Origin: an uncultured Bacteroidales bacterium
GTDB taxonomy: Bacteria > Bacteroidota > Bacteroidia > Bacteroidales > Paludibacteraceae
Length of the DNA: 43,401 bases
Assembly: GCA_945921355.1 (NCBI GenBank)
Contig: CAMEKM010000009.1
Location: forward strand, 1-43,401
Direction: 5' to 3'
The position numbers and the translations under genes were made by a program. Shown here piece after piece: positions 25,831 through 34,740 of the stretch (its first letter is position 1; each line of letters starts with the position of its first letter). The notes beneath the pieces were generated by a model. The model ran no database searches and was not told where the DNA came from. It was given only the letters and a program-made list of their open reading frames with translations.

Positions 25831-28205
25831 AACGGCTGCTTATCATATTATTCGGCTTATGGGCTATAGGCTATGGGCTATGGGGACAGGAGACCATCGT
25901 GGTGGGCGAAGTATATGACGCCAACACGGGTGAGCCGTTGTCGAATGTGCATGTGTATTTTCAAGGAGCACAGTTGGGTACAACGACCAATGCTGAAGGA
26001 CTATTCTTGCTGCGCGAAGACTTGGATCGCTCACGTACAATGGTAGTCAGCGCAGTAGGCTATCATACCGAACGATTCAAGATAGAGCCACATACCCAAT
26101 CGGGTATTGATATTGCGTTGCGAGAGAAGGTGGGCAGTTTGCAAGAGGTGTTTATCGTGCCTGGCGACAACCCTGCCTTAGCATTGATGGATAAGGTACG
26201 GGCACGACGTGCAGCCAACAAACGAGCAGTAGCCACCAGCCAAGCGGGCAAAACGGCGCTATATGTATCGGATATTCAGTCGAAGCACCTAAAGCGTGCA
26301 CTGTGGAAGAGTCTGCAAAGTGGTATGATTCAGCAGGAGGATAGCAGTTATCTGGTTCCGCTGTATTGGCGGCAGCAGATGGCAGATAGCATACGCGAAG
26401 ATGCGACCCTGCTGACACTGACCGACTATCAATTGCTACTGGGACAAATTCCTACCGCATTCGATTTCTACGACAATAGTTTGCCTTTTCTCAGCACATC
26501 GCTGCTGAGTCCGCTGGCGGCATCTGGCAACACCTATTACAACTACTACTTGGCAGATAGCCTACAGGTCGGCGATGAGAAACATTACTTGCTGCACTTC
26601 AAGACCAAGAACCCATTCTACGCCACTTTCAACGGCGAGATGACCATCGACTCTGCCACTTGTGCATTGCGCAAGATTGATGTCCAGATACCCGTACAAA
26701 CCAGCATCAACTATCTCAAGGAACTCACTATCCATCAGACCTTTGCGCCGAACAACCAACTGCTATCCGAGCAGATGAGCCTGCTCATGGATTTCGCCAT
26801 CAAGACACCATCGCTGAGCGATTCGGTGCATATCTTCCCCACCCTGCTGCTCAATCGCGACAACCGCTTCCTCACCGACACTACGCTAACTATCGCCACG
26901 TTGGATACCACTGAGGAGATGGAAGATGTTATCCTGCCCGCATTGGATAGCCTCAATAATACACCACTCTTCAAGACGGCTAAATTTGTTGCCTACGTAT
27001 TGCAAACTGGTTGCATACCTACTACCAAGTATGTGGAGGTGGGAAAAGTTCATCATGTATTCAAGCTAAATAAGAATGAAGGTTTACGGGTGGGCATCCC
27101 GCTACGCACTACCGAAGAATTATGGGAAAATGTTTGCTTGGAAGCCATGGTGGCTTATGGTATCGGTGACCGAGCATGGAAGGGACTTGGACAAATCAAT
27201 ATTGCATTGCCCAGCGAACGAAGACATACCATCCAACTCAAGTATAGCGATGAATATGTGTATTCTGATGTAGATGACTTCTACGAATATTTGCGTGAGA
27301 ATAAAGTGTTTAATTTGCAGATGAATCTGCTGACACGGCTCATGCAGGGTCTGCCATTCAATCCCGATTATTACTACAACACCATAACCCGTCGCCAAGA
27401 AGGGCGCGTGCAATTTGCAGATGATTGGAACAAATATTTTGAAACAAAAGCCTATATCAAAGTAGGACAAACAGGATATGGAGAAGCCACGCGCAACTAT
27501 CATAGCCAACCTACCATGTTCTACTCCACCGTGGGTGCTTCCGCACGCATAAGTTTCAACGAACGCAAAGTGGACACCTATTTCCACCGTAGGTATATCT
27601 ATAATAACCTACCTGTCATATACGTAGGTGCTGAATTAGGTAGTTATCATCTGGATAATATGCCATCGTATCGCATGTATGGCAACTTGCAACTCATGTT
27701 GCGCCACAACGTCGATCTGGGCATAGGCGGAGAGTTAGATTACCTATTACAAGCAGGATTAGTCTTTGGCAAAGTACCTTATCCGCTATTGCACCATTTT
27801 GCTGGCAACCAAACACACGTCTTCGATACCTATCGATTCTCACTGATGAACAACTACCAGTATGCGGCTGACAGGTATATTGCGTTGCATGCTCATTGGA
27901 ATGGCAAAGGGGTGTTATTCAATCTTATTCCAGGAATACGCTATGCGCGCTTAAGAGAATTACTCGAGTTGAAAGTAGCATACGGAGGCTTGAGCAAACA
28001 GCACCAAGGCATATTAGCTTTTCCTACCAATCAAGCAGGATATTGCACCATGAATGCCCTCAATATCCCATACGTAGAGCTGGGCGTAGGAATTGGCAAT
28101 ATATTGCGTATTGGAGAGGTGTATGGAGTATTCCGACTGACCCATTTAAACGACCCCACCAGTCCATGGTGGGCAGTGCGTTTCCGCCTGTCATTGGGAA
28201 TGTAG
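25827..28205 (+). CDS. DUF5686 family outer-membrane protein with CarboxypepD_reg-like domain
   Basis: A 792-residue protein: signal peptide MKRLLIILFGLWAIGYGLWG, a carboxypeptidase regulatory-like beta domain (about 25-100, VVGEVYDANTGEPLSNVHVYF and GTTTNAEGLFLLRE), then the DUF5686 region starting near VFIVPGDNPALALMDKV, and a long barrel ending in FRLSLGM, a typical outer-membrane C-terminus. Function unknown; DUF5686 proteins are frequent in this phylum. ATG overlaps the xerD stop (ATGA). The signal-peptide codons are a GGCTATGG repeat (25854-25885). Confidence 0.85.
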   Translation: MKRLLIILFGLWAIGYGLWGQETIVVGEVYDANTGEPLSNVHVYFQGAQLGTTTNAEGLFLLREDLDRSRTMVVSAVGYHTERFKIEPHTQSGIDIALREKVGSLQEVFIVPGDNPALALMDKVRARRAANKRAVATSQAGKTALYVSDIQSKHLKRALWKSLQSGMIQQEDSSYLVPLYWRQQMADSIREDATLLTLTDYQLLLGQIPTAFDFYDNSLPFLSTSLLSPLAASGNTYYNYYLADSLQVGDEKHYLLHFKTKNPFYATFNGEMTIDSATCALRKIDVQIPVQTSINYLKELTIHQTFAPNNQLLSEQMSLLMDFAIKTPSLSDSVHIFPTLLLNRDNRFLTDTTLTIATLDTTEEMEDVILPALDSLNNTPLFKTAKFVAYVLQTGCIPTTKYVEVGKVHHVFKLNKNEGLRVGIPLRTTEELWENVCLEAMVAYGIGDRAWKGLGQINIALPSERRHTIQLKYSDEYVYSDVDDFYEYLRENKVFNLQMNLLTRLMQGLPFNPDYYYNTITRRQEGRVQFADDWNKYFETKAYIKVGQTGYGEATRNYHSQPTMFYSTVGASARISFNERKVDTYFHRRYIYNNLPVIYVGAELGSYHLDNMPSYRMYGNLQLMLRHNVDLGIGGELDYLLQAGLVFGKVPYPLLHHFAGNQTHVFDTYRFSLMNNYQYAADRYIALHAHWNGKGVLFNLIPGIRYARLRELLELKVAYGGLSKQHQGILAFPTNQAGYCTMNALNIPYVELGVGIGNILRIGEVYGVFRLTHLNDPTSPWWAVRFRLSLGM
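25854..25885. repeat. GGCTATGG repeat within a signal-peptide coding region
   Basis: Repeated GGCTTATGG, GCTATAGG, CTATGGGCTATGGGG units encode GLWAIGYGLWG. The unit recurs at 41709-41722 in the M13 peptidase gene and degenerately near 18946. Confidence 0.65.
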
Positions 28206-28225
28206 TTCAATCCTGTTCCGCTACC

Positions 28226-29071
28226 TTAGTCCTCTCCGTTTCTATAATTTTTGGGTGTAACACCCGTATGGGTTTTGAAGAATCGATTAAAAAACGCAAC
28301 ATTCTCAAATCCAAGACTATTAGCTATTTCCTTTATTGGAGACATTGATAGTTTCAATTGAGCCTTGGCATCTGTTAAAAGAGCTTCCACTATCAAATCC
28401 CCTGCTGTACGCGAACTGGCCTGTTTGATGGTTGAGCACAAATGCGGTACGGTGATATGCATTGCAGTAGCATATTCCGCTACATGATGCCACTCTTTGT
28501 AATGCTTCATCACCAATTCGCTATACTCCTGAAATATCTCCGACTTACGGTCCATTGGTCGGGACTTGGTACCGCTGTTTGCCACGAAGTAATCATGAAA
28601 AATCAAGTGTATCAAGTTGTACACATGTACCATACGCTCGGTATCTATCATGCTTGGTGTACAATTCACTGCCTCTTCTAATACTTGAGAGAAGTGCAAA
28701 ATAACATTCTTCTGCTCTGGTGTGACATGTACAATCTGACACGCCTCCACCATAGTCATACGAGAGCGACGAATACTATAGGCATTCTTCTCTAAGAACG
28801 AGGATGATAGCACAATGTACAACACACGCGCATCTTCGCTAAACTCATGCACACGGAAGAAACTATTAGGAGAAAGATATAGCACATCGTTTTCTTGAAA
28901 TTCGTACTGAGTGATATTCACTGTTGCGCGAGCGGTACCAGCTGCCATAAAAGCATATACACCACACTTGATTTTACATGGGAAACGCATGTATTCGTTC
29001 AATACTTTACCGCTTGCCTCGCCAAAGATATAATCAATCGGGCAGTCAATCAAAGGAATTTCGTTTTGCAT
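28226..29071 (-). CDS. AraC family transcriptional regulator
   Basis: A 281-residue regulator: N-terminal cupin-like sensor part (about 1-150) and a C-terminal AraC DNA-binding domain of two helix-turn-helix units, with AEYATAMHITVPHLCSTIKQ as the first and IKEIANSLGFENVAFFNRFF as the second, then KTHTGVTPKNYR. The sensed ligand is unknown. It has a strong promoter at 29092-29123. No obvious target is adjacent: the convergent neighbour is the DUF5686 gene. Confidence 0.92.
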   Translation of the reverse strand: MQNEIPLIDCPIDYIFGEASGKVLNEYMRFPCKIKCGVYAFMAAGTARATVNITQYEFQENDVLYLSPNSFFRVHEFSEDARVLYIVLSSSFLEKNAYSIRRSRMTMVEACQIVHVTPEQKNVILHFSQVLEEAVNCTPSMIDTERMVHVYNLIHLIFHDYFVANSGTKSRPMDRKSEIFQEYSELVMKHYKEWHHVAEYATAMHITVPHLCSTIKQASSRTAGDLIVEALLTDAKAQLKLSMSPIKEIANSLGFENVAFFNRFFKTHTGVTPKNYRNGED

Positions 29072-29091
29072 AGTTGTAATGATTTATGCTG

Positions 29092-29123
29092 CAAAGGTAC
29101 ACAAAATATTTTGAATAAACAAA
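29092..29123 (-). promoter_or_regulatory. Promoter of the AraC-type gene
   Basis: Minus strand TTTG (29123-29120), a 20-bp spacer and TACCTTTG (29099-29092), about 20 bp before the start codon. Confidence 0.8.
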
Positions 29124-29125
29124 AC

Positions 29126-29159
29126 AAAAGGTGGATTTTCATACAAAAATCCACCTTTT
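29126..29159. terminator. Bidirectional terminator hairpin
   Basis: AAAAGGTGGATTTT pairs with AAAATCCACCTTTT around a short loop. It lies between the truncated rhuM locus and the AraC-type promoter and would insulate one from the other. Confidence 0.75.
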
Positions 29160-29173
29160 TATTAAGAATATGT

Positions 29174-29278
29174 CTATTTCAATTCGGGAACCTTCTGCCC
29201 CATAATGGTGTATATCTCGCCATTTTGGTACATATATATCTGTAAAGACTTCCACCTCCAGGATTCACGTATAGCCAT
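29174..29278 (-). pseudogene. Remnant C-terminal tail of a secreted protein
   Basis: In a minus-strand frame different from rhuM, an open stretch encodes QIYMYQNGEIYTIMGQKV and then PELK-stop. This looks like the closing segment of secreted Bacteroidales proteins (NGxxYTxxGQKV). It has no signal peptide or body and overlaps the rhuM 3' end. Probably the leftover 3' end of a gene replaced at this junction. Confidence 0.5.
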
Positions 29279-29813
29279 TGAGGTTGACAAGTGTATCAAG
29301 TGCATAGGTGTAGTCCACTACTACATCCAACAGGTCTTGTGTCTCGATAGTGTTTTCTTGTTCTCGGTGTTGTAGCGTGCGACTAACTCCTTGAACCAAT
29401 TGGCGCAGCTCGCTAATCTGCTCATGGCGCAAGCGTTCGTTGATGGCATATCCCTTGATAAGATACTGCTTTAATACGCGATTTGCCCATTGGCGGAATT
29501 TGACACCTCGTTTAGAATTTACTCTATATCCAACGGAGATAATCATGTCCAAGTTAAAATATGGAATGCTACGCCGTACTGTACGCTGGCCCTCTTTTTG
29601 AACTTGTGCAATTTTTGCACAGGTTGAATCTCTGTCAAGTTCATCGTCTGCGTAAATTTTGTTAATGTGACGAACAATTGATGTACGATTCGTTTGAAAT
29701 AGTTCTGCCATCTGTGCTTGTGTTAGCCATACAGTGTCGTTCTCCATACGAACATCAATTTGCGTTTGATTGTCGTCAGTTTGATAGATAATAATTTGAT
29801 TGTTTTGATTCAT
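29265..29813 (-). CDS. rhuM: RhuM family protein, C-terminally truncated
   Basis: A 182-residue protein beginning with the RhuM/virulence-protein pattern: VRMENDTVWLTQAQMAELFQ, TNRTSIVRHINKI, then PYFNLDMIISVGYRVNSKRGVKFRQWANRVLKQYL, all characteristic of the family. Full RhuM proteins are usually about 300 or more residues, with a C-terminal domain that starts around YALDTL; here the frame stops right after that point (YALDTLVNLNGYT). RhuM genes often ride with restriction systems. The truncated C-terminus and the unrelated tail just downstream suggest a deletion joint. Function unknown, possibly lost. Confidence 0.8.
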   Translation of the reverse strand: MNQNNQIIIYQTDDNQTQIDVRMENDTVWLTQAQMAELFQTNRTSIVRHINKIYADDELDRDSTCAKIAQVQKEGQRTVRRSIPYFNLDMIISVGYRVNSKRGVKFRQWANRVLKQYLIKGYAINERLRHEQISELRQLVQGVSRTLQHREQENTIETQDLLDVVVDYTYALDTLVNLNGYT

Positions 29814-29841
29814 AATGTTGTATGTTTTTTGTTTTACGCTG

Positions 29842-29849
29842 CAAAGGTA
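29842..29849 (-). promoter_or_regulatory. -7 element of rhuM
   Basis: TACCTTTG on the minus strand, 29 bp before the start codon. No good TTTG is seen at the expected spacing upstream, so promoter strength is uncertain. Confidence 0.5.
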
Positions 29850-29896
29850 CTACATCAAACTGCTAAAACTTGTTAGTATGTCGAAGAAAATGCAAG

Positions 29897-29929
29897 AAAA
29901 TGCAGAAAATGTGATTTTTTCTGCATTTT
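29897..29929. terminator. Terminator after res
   Basis: AAAATGCAGAAAA pairs with TTTTCTGCATTTT (13 bp, T-rich on both sides). It lies 27 bp past the res stop on the minus strand. Confidence 0.75.
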
Positions 29930-29956
29930 TTGATGGATGGTTATACGTGTTGTAAA

Positions 29957-32635
29957 TTACATAAAATTAGGATTCGGTGTTAATCCTGTGATTTCTTTAA
30001 GGTGCGCCTCGAAGTTCTGAAGTTTTTCGGGGCGATTGGAGTCTCTATTAAAGAATGGCACACCGTAGATGTTAAATCTTTCTCCTTTGAGTGTAAATAG
30101 ACCTGTATCAGCTCCTTGTATTTGATTTAGGAAATTTTCTTTCCATTGATCATTTGCCAACAAGTGTGTCCCTTTCGGTTCAATAAAGATTTGCAGATTA
30201 TCGTATTCTTCTCCATCTTTACGCCGCAAGAATAACACAAAGTCAGGTGCGAAGGCTTTTCCGTCCTCAAAATTATAAATCTTAAAATCTAACTCATTGC
30301 GCACCAACCATACTTCTTCGCTGTATTTAACATGCAACTTCTTGTAAATAGAATCAATGTACTTGACAAGTTCTTTTTCTTCAGATGTACCAAAACAATC
30401 TGTATAGGCATACCAATTACGTGTGCCTAAATCTAAGTGATAGCCCGTATTGTATGGATCATTCATGGATTTGCCTATTTGCTCGCCACTATGCGTGTTT
30501 TCAAATCGCAGTTTATGATCGCGGAAGATGATTTTTATATCTGCTGGTTTGAATTCGGTTGTTCCGACATACTGTTTCTCTTGTTTAGAGAGCAACGGCA
30601 CAATTTGGCGGAGTACTTCGGTTGCCACATAGAGTTTATTCTTCTGCGACATCTTTCCTATTTCAATTTCATCGGATGCACCTATTACGACAAATTGAAT
30701 TCTGCTCAAATAGCGAGCATCTTGCATAAACATACGAATAGATGTTAGTGATGGGAATAGCGCATGTAGTTTATCAAAATGCAATTCTGCAAAACGATTG
30801 ATAGCAGTACGAACTACATTGTCGCCTAAGTCGGAGAATTTAAGACTGGCACGGCTTTGTGCTGTTAATTCAGGTGCAGCATATCGTCCGAATATATCTC
30901 CTGATTTCTGCTGACCAGTTGGCATTGTCACTTCGTAGCGTTTATTGCGAATAGTATCACTAAGACCATCTACATTCTTTTCTTCGGGTGCTATGTCTTT
31001 TTGCTCGTTCTTAAAAATAACACCACTTTTATACAAACGCGACTGCTTGAATTCTTCTTTTAGATTTTCATCAACCTCAATATATTGTTCTGCCATGATA
31101 CCTGTGCTGACCAATGCAGAGCGTAATTCTTGAATATAATGTGGATTGTGTTGGCTATGATAGTGCAGTTTCTCTATAACGCGCAATGGATTATCCATGT
31201 CATCATCATACTTACGCATGCTCATTCTATTTGGTTTGTTTGGGTCATTGAAGGCAAAATACCGAGCACCACGACCAATAAGTTGTGCTTCTTGCATGGT
31301 AGTCTTGCCAGGTTTGTTACCTTTTGCATCGCGTGTATCATATAGACGCACAATATCAAATAAGTTCAGCACATCCCAACCTTCATTCAGCATATCTACT
31401 GCAAAAACTGCGCGATAATCATTGTGTGGCGACTCTAAAGAGTTGAGATGTTGCTGCTTTTCTGGCGTAATGCTCTTTCCGTCAATTAGTAATAAACGTT
31501 CTTGTGAAAACTCCTCTTGAAGTTCCAATATAAGGTTTTCGTCAGATATGCCATGCTCGGAAAAATAGGCAAATGCCTTTTGCAAATCATCACATGCCAA
31601 ACTACGTAAAGATGCTATTTTTTCTGTTTGGAGATGAGCGATAGCATCCACAAAGGTGTTAAGGAATTCATTATTCTCTTTTATGGTTTTTGACTTAAAC
31701 ATAACCACAGGCTTACCATTGAGCCCGAGAGTAGCAAAAAGTTTGCGTTTGTATTGGCTCATTACTACAGCTTGCAACGCACGGTCAATGGGTTCGAGGT
31801 CAACTTGTACTACTTCTATATCCTTGGAGTAACCATCTTCGCGGAAGCGTTTGAGCGGATAATCAAAAATAATTTTATCGTAGTACTTTTCTGCAATAAA
31901 TGGGTTAGTAAGATCCGCTGTTGCAGTAAACTCTAAGAGCATATTCTTCTCATGGCTCTTGAAGATACGCATGACTGTTTGCTCCCAGTTGGTCGTCTCA
32001 TCATTATTTTCGCCAGTATTGAAATTGAGCGTAGTCTGCCTACCGCCATCACGTGTTTCGGAATTGATATGGTGTGCTTCGTCTGCGATTAGGATGATTG
32101 GTTGCTCAGCAAAGTCATCAATAGTCACACTATTCTCACGAGGGTTGTTGAGTGTAGTGTGCAAACCTTGTATGGTAGTTAAACAGAAATTGATGCAATC
32201 GGGATTAGCTGCTTGGAAATTTTGCACCTCATTTATTTCAATCTGTTTGCCGTTGATTTCTATTCTTTGTGCGAATAGATACTTATTAGAAGCCGAGTTT
32301 AGAAAATTATCTCGTGTCTTTTCTACAATGTTTGTACTATCCACAAAGAATAGGAAATTGCGGTAACCTTGTTCGTAGAGATAGAGCATAGTTCCTGCCA
32401 TAACGAGCGTTTTGCCCGAACCAGTAGCCATGTGAAATAGCAAATGTGGTTGGCGAGGTTTCCCATCATAGCTTTCACTTATAAATGTTGTGAAATATCG
32501 AAAGCACTCGTCTTGATAAGGACGCAGCTTGCGCGAAAGAGAAGTGTATAGGTACTGCGGCAATTCTACTCGATCGAGATACCGTTTTCCAAAATACTCT
32601 ATCAATGTTTCCTGTAGTTTCTTATCTGCTGACAT
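29957..32635 (-). CDS. Type III restriction enzyme Res subunit
   Basis: An 892-residue helicase-nuclease. N-terminal superfamily 2 helicase: RPYQDECFRYF, Walker A MATGSGKTLVMAG, DEAH box in ILIADEAHHINSE, motif III in EFTATAD, and motif VI in LIGRGARYF. The C-terminal PD-(D/E)xK endonuclease is seen as APDFVLFLRR followed by IFIEPKG. Type III enzymes cut DNA when two unmethylated sites meet head to head, using Mod for recognition. It overlaps mod by 14 bp, the standard mod-res order. All motifs look intact. Confidence 0.95.
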   Translation of the reverse strand: MSADKKLQETLIEYFGKRYLDRVELPQYLYTSLSRKLRPYQDECFRYFTTFISESYDGKPRQPHLLFHMATGSGKTLVMAGTMLYLYEQGYRNFLFFVDSTNIVEKTRDNFLNSASNKYLFAQRIEINGKQIEINEVQNFQAANPDCINFCLTTIQGLHTTLNNPRENSVTIDDFAEQPIILIADEAHHINSETRDGGRQTTLNFNTGENNDETTNWEQTVMRIFKSHEKNMLLEFTATADLTNPFIAEKYYDKIIFDYPLKRFREDGYSKDIEVVQVDLEPIDRALQAVVMSQYKRKLFATLGLNGKPVVMFKSKTIKENNEFLNTFVDAIAHLQTEKIASLRSLACDDLQKAFAYFSEHGISDENLILELQEEFSQERLLLIDGKSITPEKQQHLNSLESPHNDYRAVFAVDMLNEGWDVLNLFDIVRLYDTRDAKGNKPGKTTMQEAQLIGRGARYFAFNDPNKPNRMSMRKYDDDMDNPLRVIEKLHYHSQHNPHYIQELRSALVSTGIMAEQYIEVDENLKEEFKQSRLYKSGVIFKNEQKDIAPEEKNVDGLSDTIRNKRYEVTMPTGQQKSGDIFGRYAAPELTAQSRASLKFSDLGDNVVRTAINRFAELHFDKLHALFPSLTSIRMFMQDARYLSRIQFVVIGASDEIEIGKMSQKNKLYVATEVLRQIVPLLSKQEKQYVGTTEFKPADIKIIFRDHKLRFENTHSGEQIGKSMNDPYNTGYHLDLGTRNWYAYTDCFGTSEEKELVKYIDSIYKKLHVKYSEEVWLVRNELDFKIYNFEDGKAFAPDFVLFLRRKDGEEYDNLQIFIEPKGTHLLANDQWKENFLNQIQGADTGLFTLKGERFNIYGVPFFNRDSNRPEKLQNFEAHLKEITGLTPNPNFM

Positions 32636-34337
32636 AGAATTGGCGAGTTAGTTGTTTGTCATTTTCAGAGAGTGTAAATCCTTCATCATCTATATCTGAA
32701 TAAGGAATATACAGCATGTTCTTATCCAGACACTCTATCAAGAAACGCTTTTGGTCTTCTAACGAAAGATCGTTGAAGTCTTCAGCATGCTCATTGATCA
32801 ATTTTGGAGAAACTTTGTAAGACAAGAACCCTTTTTCTTGTAATAGAGCCCAAATTTCTTGCAATTTAAATGGCTCATTAGCAGCCATAATCTCATCTAC
32901 TAATTGCTGATTAGCTTGTGCTAGTTCGCAATAGACAGGAACTTTTGGCTGCAAGATGGTATCTTCCTCTATAAAGCGTTGCTTAAGTAAGTTTATGGTT
33001 GAATCTAGTTGCTCAATAAGGATAAATCGTCTTTGTAAGTAATTTGCAACAAATCCAGTAGTTCCACTCCCTGCAAAAAAGTCTAGAACCAAATCTCCTT
33101 CGTTACTACCCATTTTAATAATACGCTCTATTAGTTTATACGGCTTCTCTGTTAAATAACCTGTTCTCTTTTTACCGTCAACTCGAATACGAGCTGCAAC
33201 TGCTGCCTTAAACCAATCTGAATTTTCACTCACATAGCCTTCTTGATAAAATGTACGGAGTTCAGATTCCAAATCAGATTTGTTATAAATGATTTCCCAC
33301 CAATCTTCAGGAATTTTTCCTTTCTCAGTATAATCAGCGCTGGTTTCTTTTCCCATTTCTCCATTAAAACCGCCAACATGTACATCCGAATCCATTCGTA
33401 CTACATCTCCATTAAACACCCAATTTTCAGCACTTTTACTATACCAAAGTATGGTATCATGCTTGCGATTTAATTGCTTCATTTTAGGAGAACCAGGTCC
33501 ATTATAACACCAAACTATTTCGTTTCGAAATCTATCTCTCCCGAAAATATTATCCATTAGAACTTTACAATAGTGTACTTCATTCCAATCTAGATTTATG
33601 AAAATATTTCCATCCTCAGTTAGTAATTCTTTTGCTACTTCCAAACGGTTTTTCATAAAAGTCAGCCATGTAGAGTGGTTAAAACTATCATTATACCCAA
33701 AGCTATCATTTCCTGTATTGTACGGCGGATCGATATAGATTAATTTCACTTTTCCACGAAAACGTTGACGGAGAGAATACAGTGCAAGCAGATTATTACC
33801 TTTGATGATGAGGTTATCGTCTGGCAGTAATTCAGAAGCTTCATGCTCTCCTTTGCTATCGTAGCGACGGAAATTGCATAATGCTTTTGGTTCTGTTAGG
33901 CGGTTAATCTCATCTGGTGCCAAGGTCTCGCTCCAGAAAATCTCATTTCGTTTGGCATCTTCTTTGGTCTGTCCACCCTCCAGCATACAATCCTTATATG
34001 GCCATGAAAGAACAATCTCACGACTCTCTGACAGGAACTCTCCATTTTCGTTTGTCAATCCTACTTTATTCTTAAAGGATGTATAAGAATCTGGTAAGAA
34101 CTGTTTGTTCATCACAAAGCGTTGGAATTGCACTTTGTCAAAGACAAGAAGCCCATCCACTTCCCTAAAGAATTGTTTACGCAGTTTCTCGTCGGCAAGC
34201 AAATAGTGGAGCAATTTGGGATCCAATGCTAATGCTGCTTCGACTACATTATTTTTCAACAGGTGTCCGTCCTCTGTGCAAAAACGGCTATCCATACGGA
34301 GCACAACTTGCTCCAAGTGTGTAAAGAGATTTTCCAT
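32622..34337 (-). CDS. Type III restriction-modification Mod methyltransferase
   Basis: A 571-residue adenine-N6 methyltransferase of the beta class: motif IV DPPYNTGND comes before the AdoMet motif DFFAGSGTTG, with the variable target-recognition region between them (about 230-400). I chose ATG at 34337 (MENLFTHLEQ); a longer frame from 34373 adds residues without support. By eye it is more AT-rich than most genes here, consistent with horizontal transfer. RNA B lies immediately upstream on the same strand and ends only 37 bp before the start codon; I see no strong separate promoter, so mod may depend on read-through of its terminator. Confidence 0.94.
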   Translation of the reverse strand: MENLFTHLEQVVLRMDSRFCTEDGHLLKNNVVEAALALDPKLLHYLLADEKLRKQFFREVDGLLVFDKVQFQRFVMNKQFLPDSYTSFKNKVGLTNENGEFLSESREIVLSWPYKDCMLEGGQTKEDAKRNEIFWSETLAPDEINRLTEPKALCNFRRYDSKGEHEASELLPDDNLIIKGNNLLALYSLRQRFRGKVKLIYIDPPYNTGNDSFGYNDSFNHSTWLTFMKNRLEVAKELLTEDGNIFINLDWNEVHYCKVLMDNIFGRDRFRNEIVWCYNGPGSPKMKQLNRKHDTILWYSKSAENWVFNGDVVRMDSDVHVGGFNGEMGKETSADYTEKGKIPEDWWEIIYNKSDLESELRTFYQEGYVSENSDWFKAAVAARIRVDGKKRTGYLTEKPYKLIERIIKMGSNEGDLVLDFFAGSGTTGFVANYLQRRFILIEQLDSTINLLKQRFIEEDTILQPKVPVYCELAQANQQLVDEIMAANEPFKLQEIWALLQEKGFLSYKVSPKLINEHAEDFNDLSLEDQKRFLIECLDKNMLYIPYSDIDDEGFTLSENDKQLTRQFYVSR

Positions 34338-34373
34338 ATTATGTATGCAATATTTATTCGTTTTATTACACAC

Positions 34374-34674
34374 AAAAAAGGCGCAGGATCTGTAATACCG
34401 TTACTTGTCCTGCACTTTTGAGGCCTTCGCATTGCCAACTTCAGCAGATACAAGCAACACAGAGCCTACGCCGTATATGTATATAGTCCTCTCATACAGA
34501 ATACGAGAGTGGTATATACCAACGCAGACATCTATTGTTGCATTGTTTTGACTGAAGTTAAATGAAAGTTGCGAAGTTTCAAAAGTATCAAAACAAGCGT
34601 CAATAAACGCCTTTTAATGTATGTCCTCCTGTTTTACGTCGGTGAGCGACGGTAAAGGTGATTGATTGACCTTT
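34374..34674 (-). ncRNA. Structured RNA B, paralogue of RNA A
   Basis: Read on the minus strand, this RNA repeats the architecture of RNA A. It shares CACCGCAAA after the promoter and a block reading ACAT, then GCGTTTATT, CGCTTGTTTTG and CTTTTGAAA. The outer helix ACTTTTGA pairs with TCAAAAGT (plus positions 34579-34586 and 34414-34421), the next CTTCGCA with TGCGAAG (34570-34576 and 34425-34431), the third AACTTCAG with CTGAAGTT (34552-34559 and 34437-34444), then CAATGCAACA with TGTTGCTTG. Two inner hairpins (GGTATATACC; CTCTCGTA/TATGAGAG) match those of RNA A. GCAGGA/TCCTGC (34383-34413) and an A-run (34374-34379, T-run in RNA) form a terminator. The 5' part has two extra hairpins absent from RNA A. 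Confidence 0.72.
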
Positions 34675-34680
34675 GCGGTG

Positions 34681-34712
34681 CAAAGGTACAATAATTTTGG
34701 GAGAAATGCAAG
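34681..34712 (-). promoter_or_regulatory. Promoter of RNA B
   Basis: Minus strand CTTG (34712-34709, one mismatch to TTTG), a 20-bp spacer and TACCTTTG (34688-34681). Confidence 0.7.
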
Positions 34713-34739
34713 AAAATGGCGATTTTTTCGTCATTTTCT
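34711..34739. other. Hairpin upstream of the RNA B promoter
   Basis: AGAAAATGGCGA pairs with TCGTCATTTTCT (11 of 12). It touches the -33 element of RNA B. It could be a terminator of unknown parent or a regulatory site. Confidence 0.45.
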
Positions 34740-34740
34740 G

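Noticed and set aside
34481..34520. tRNA-like folding between mod and the repeats
   Set aside because: The hairpins belong to RNA B; no T-loop or acceptor pattern is present.
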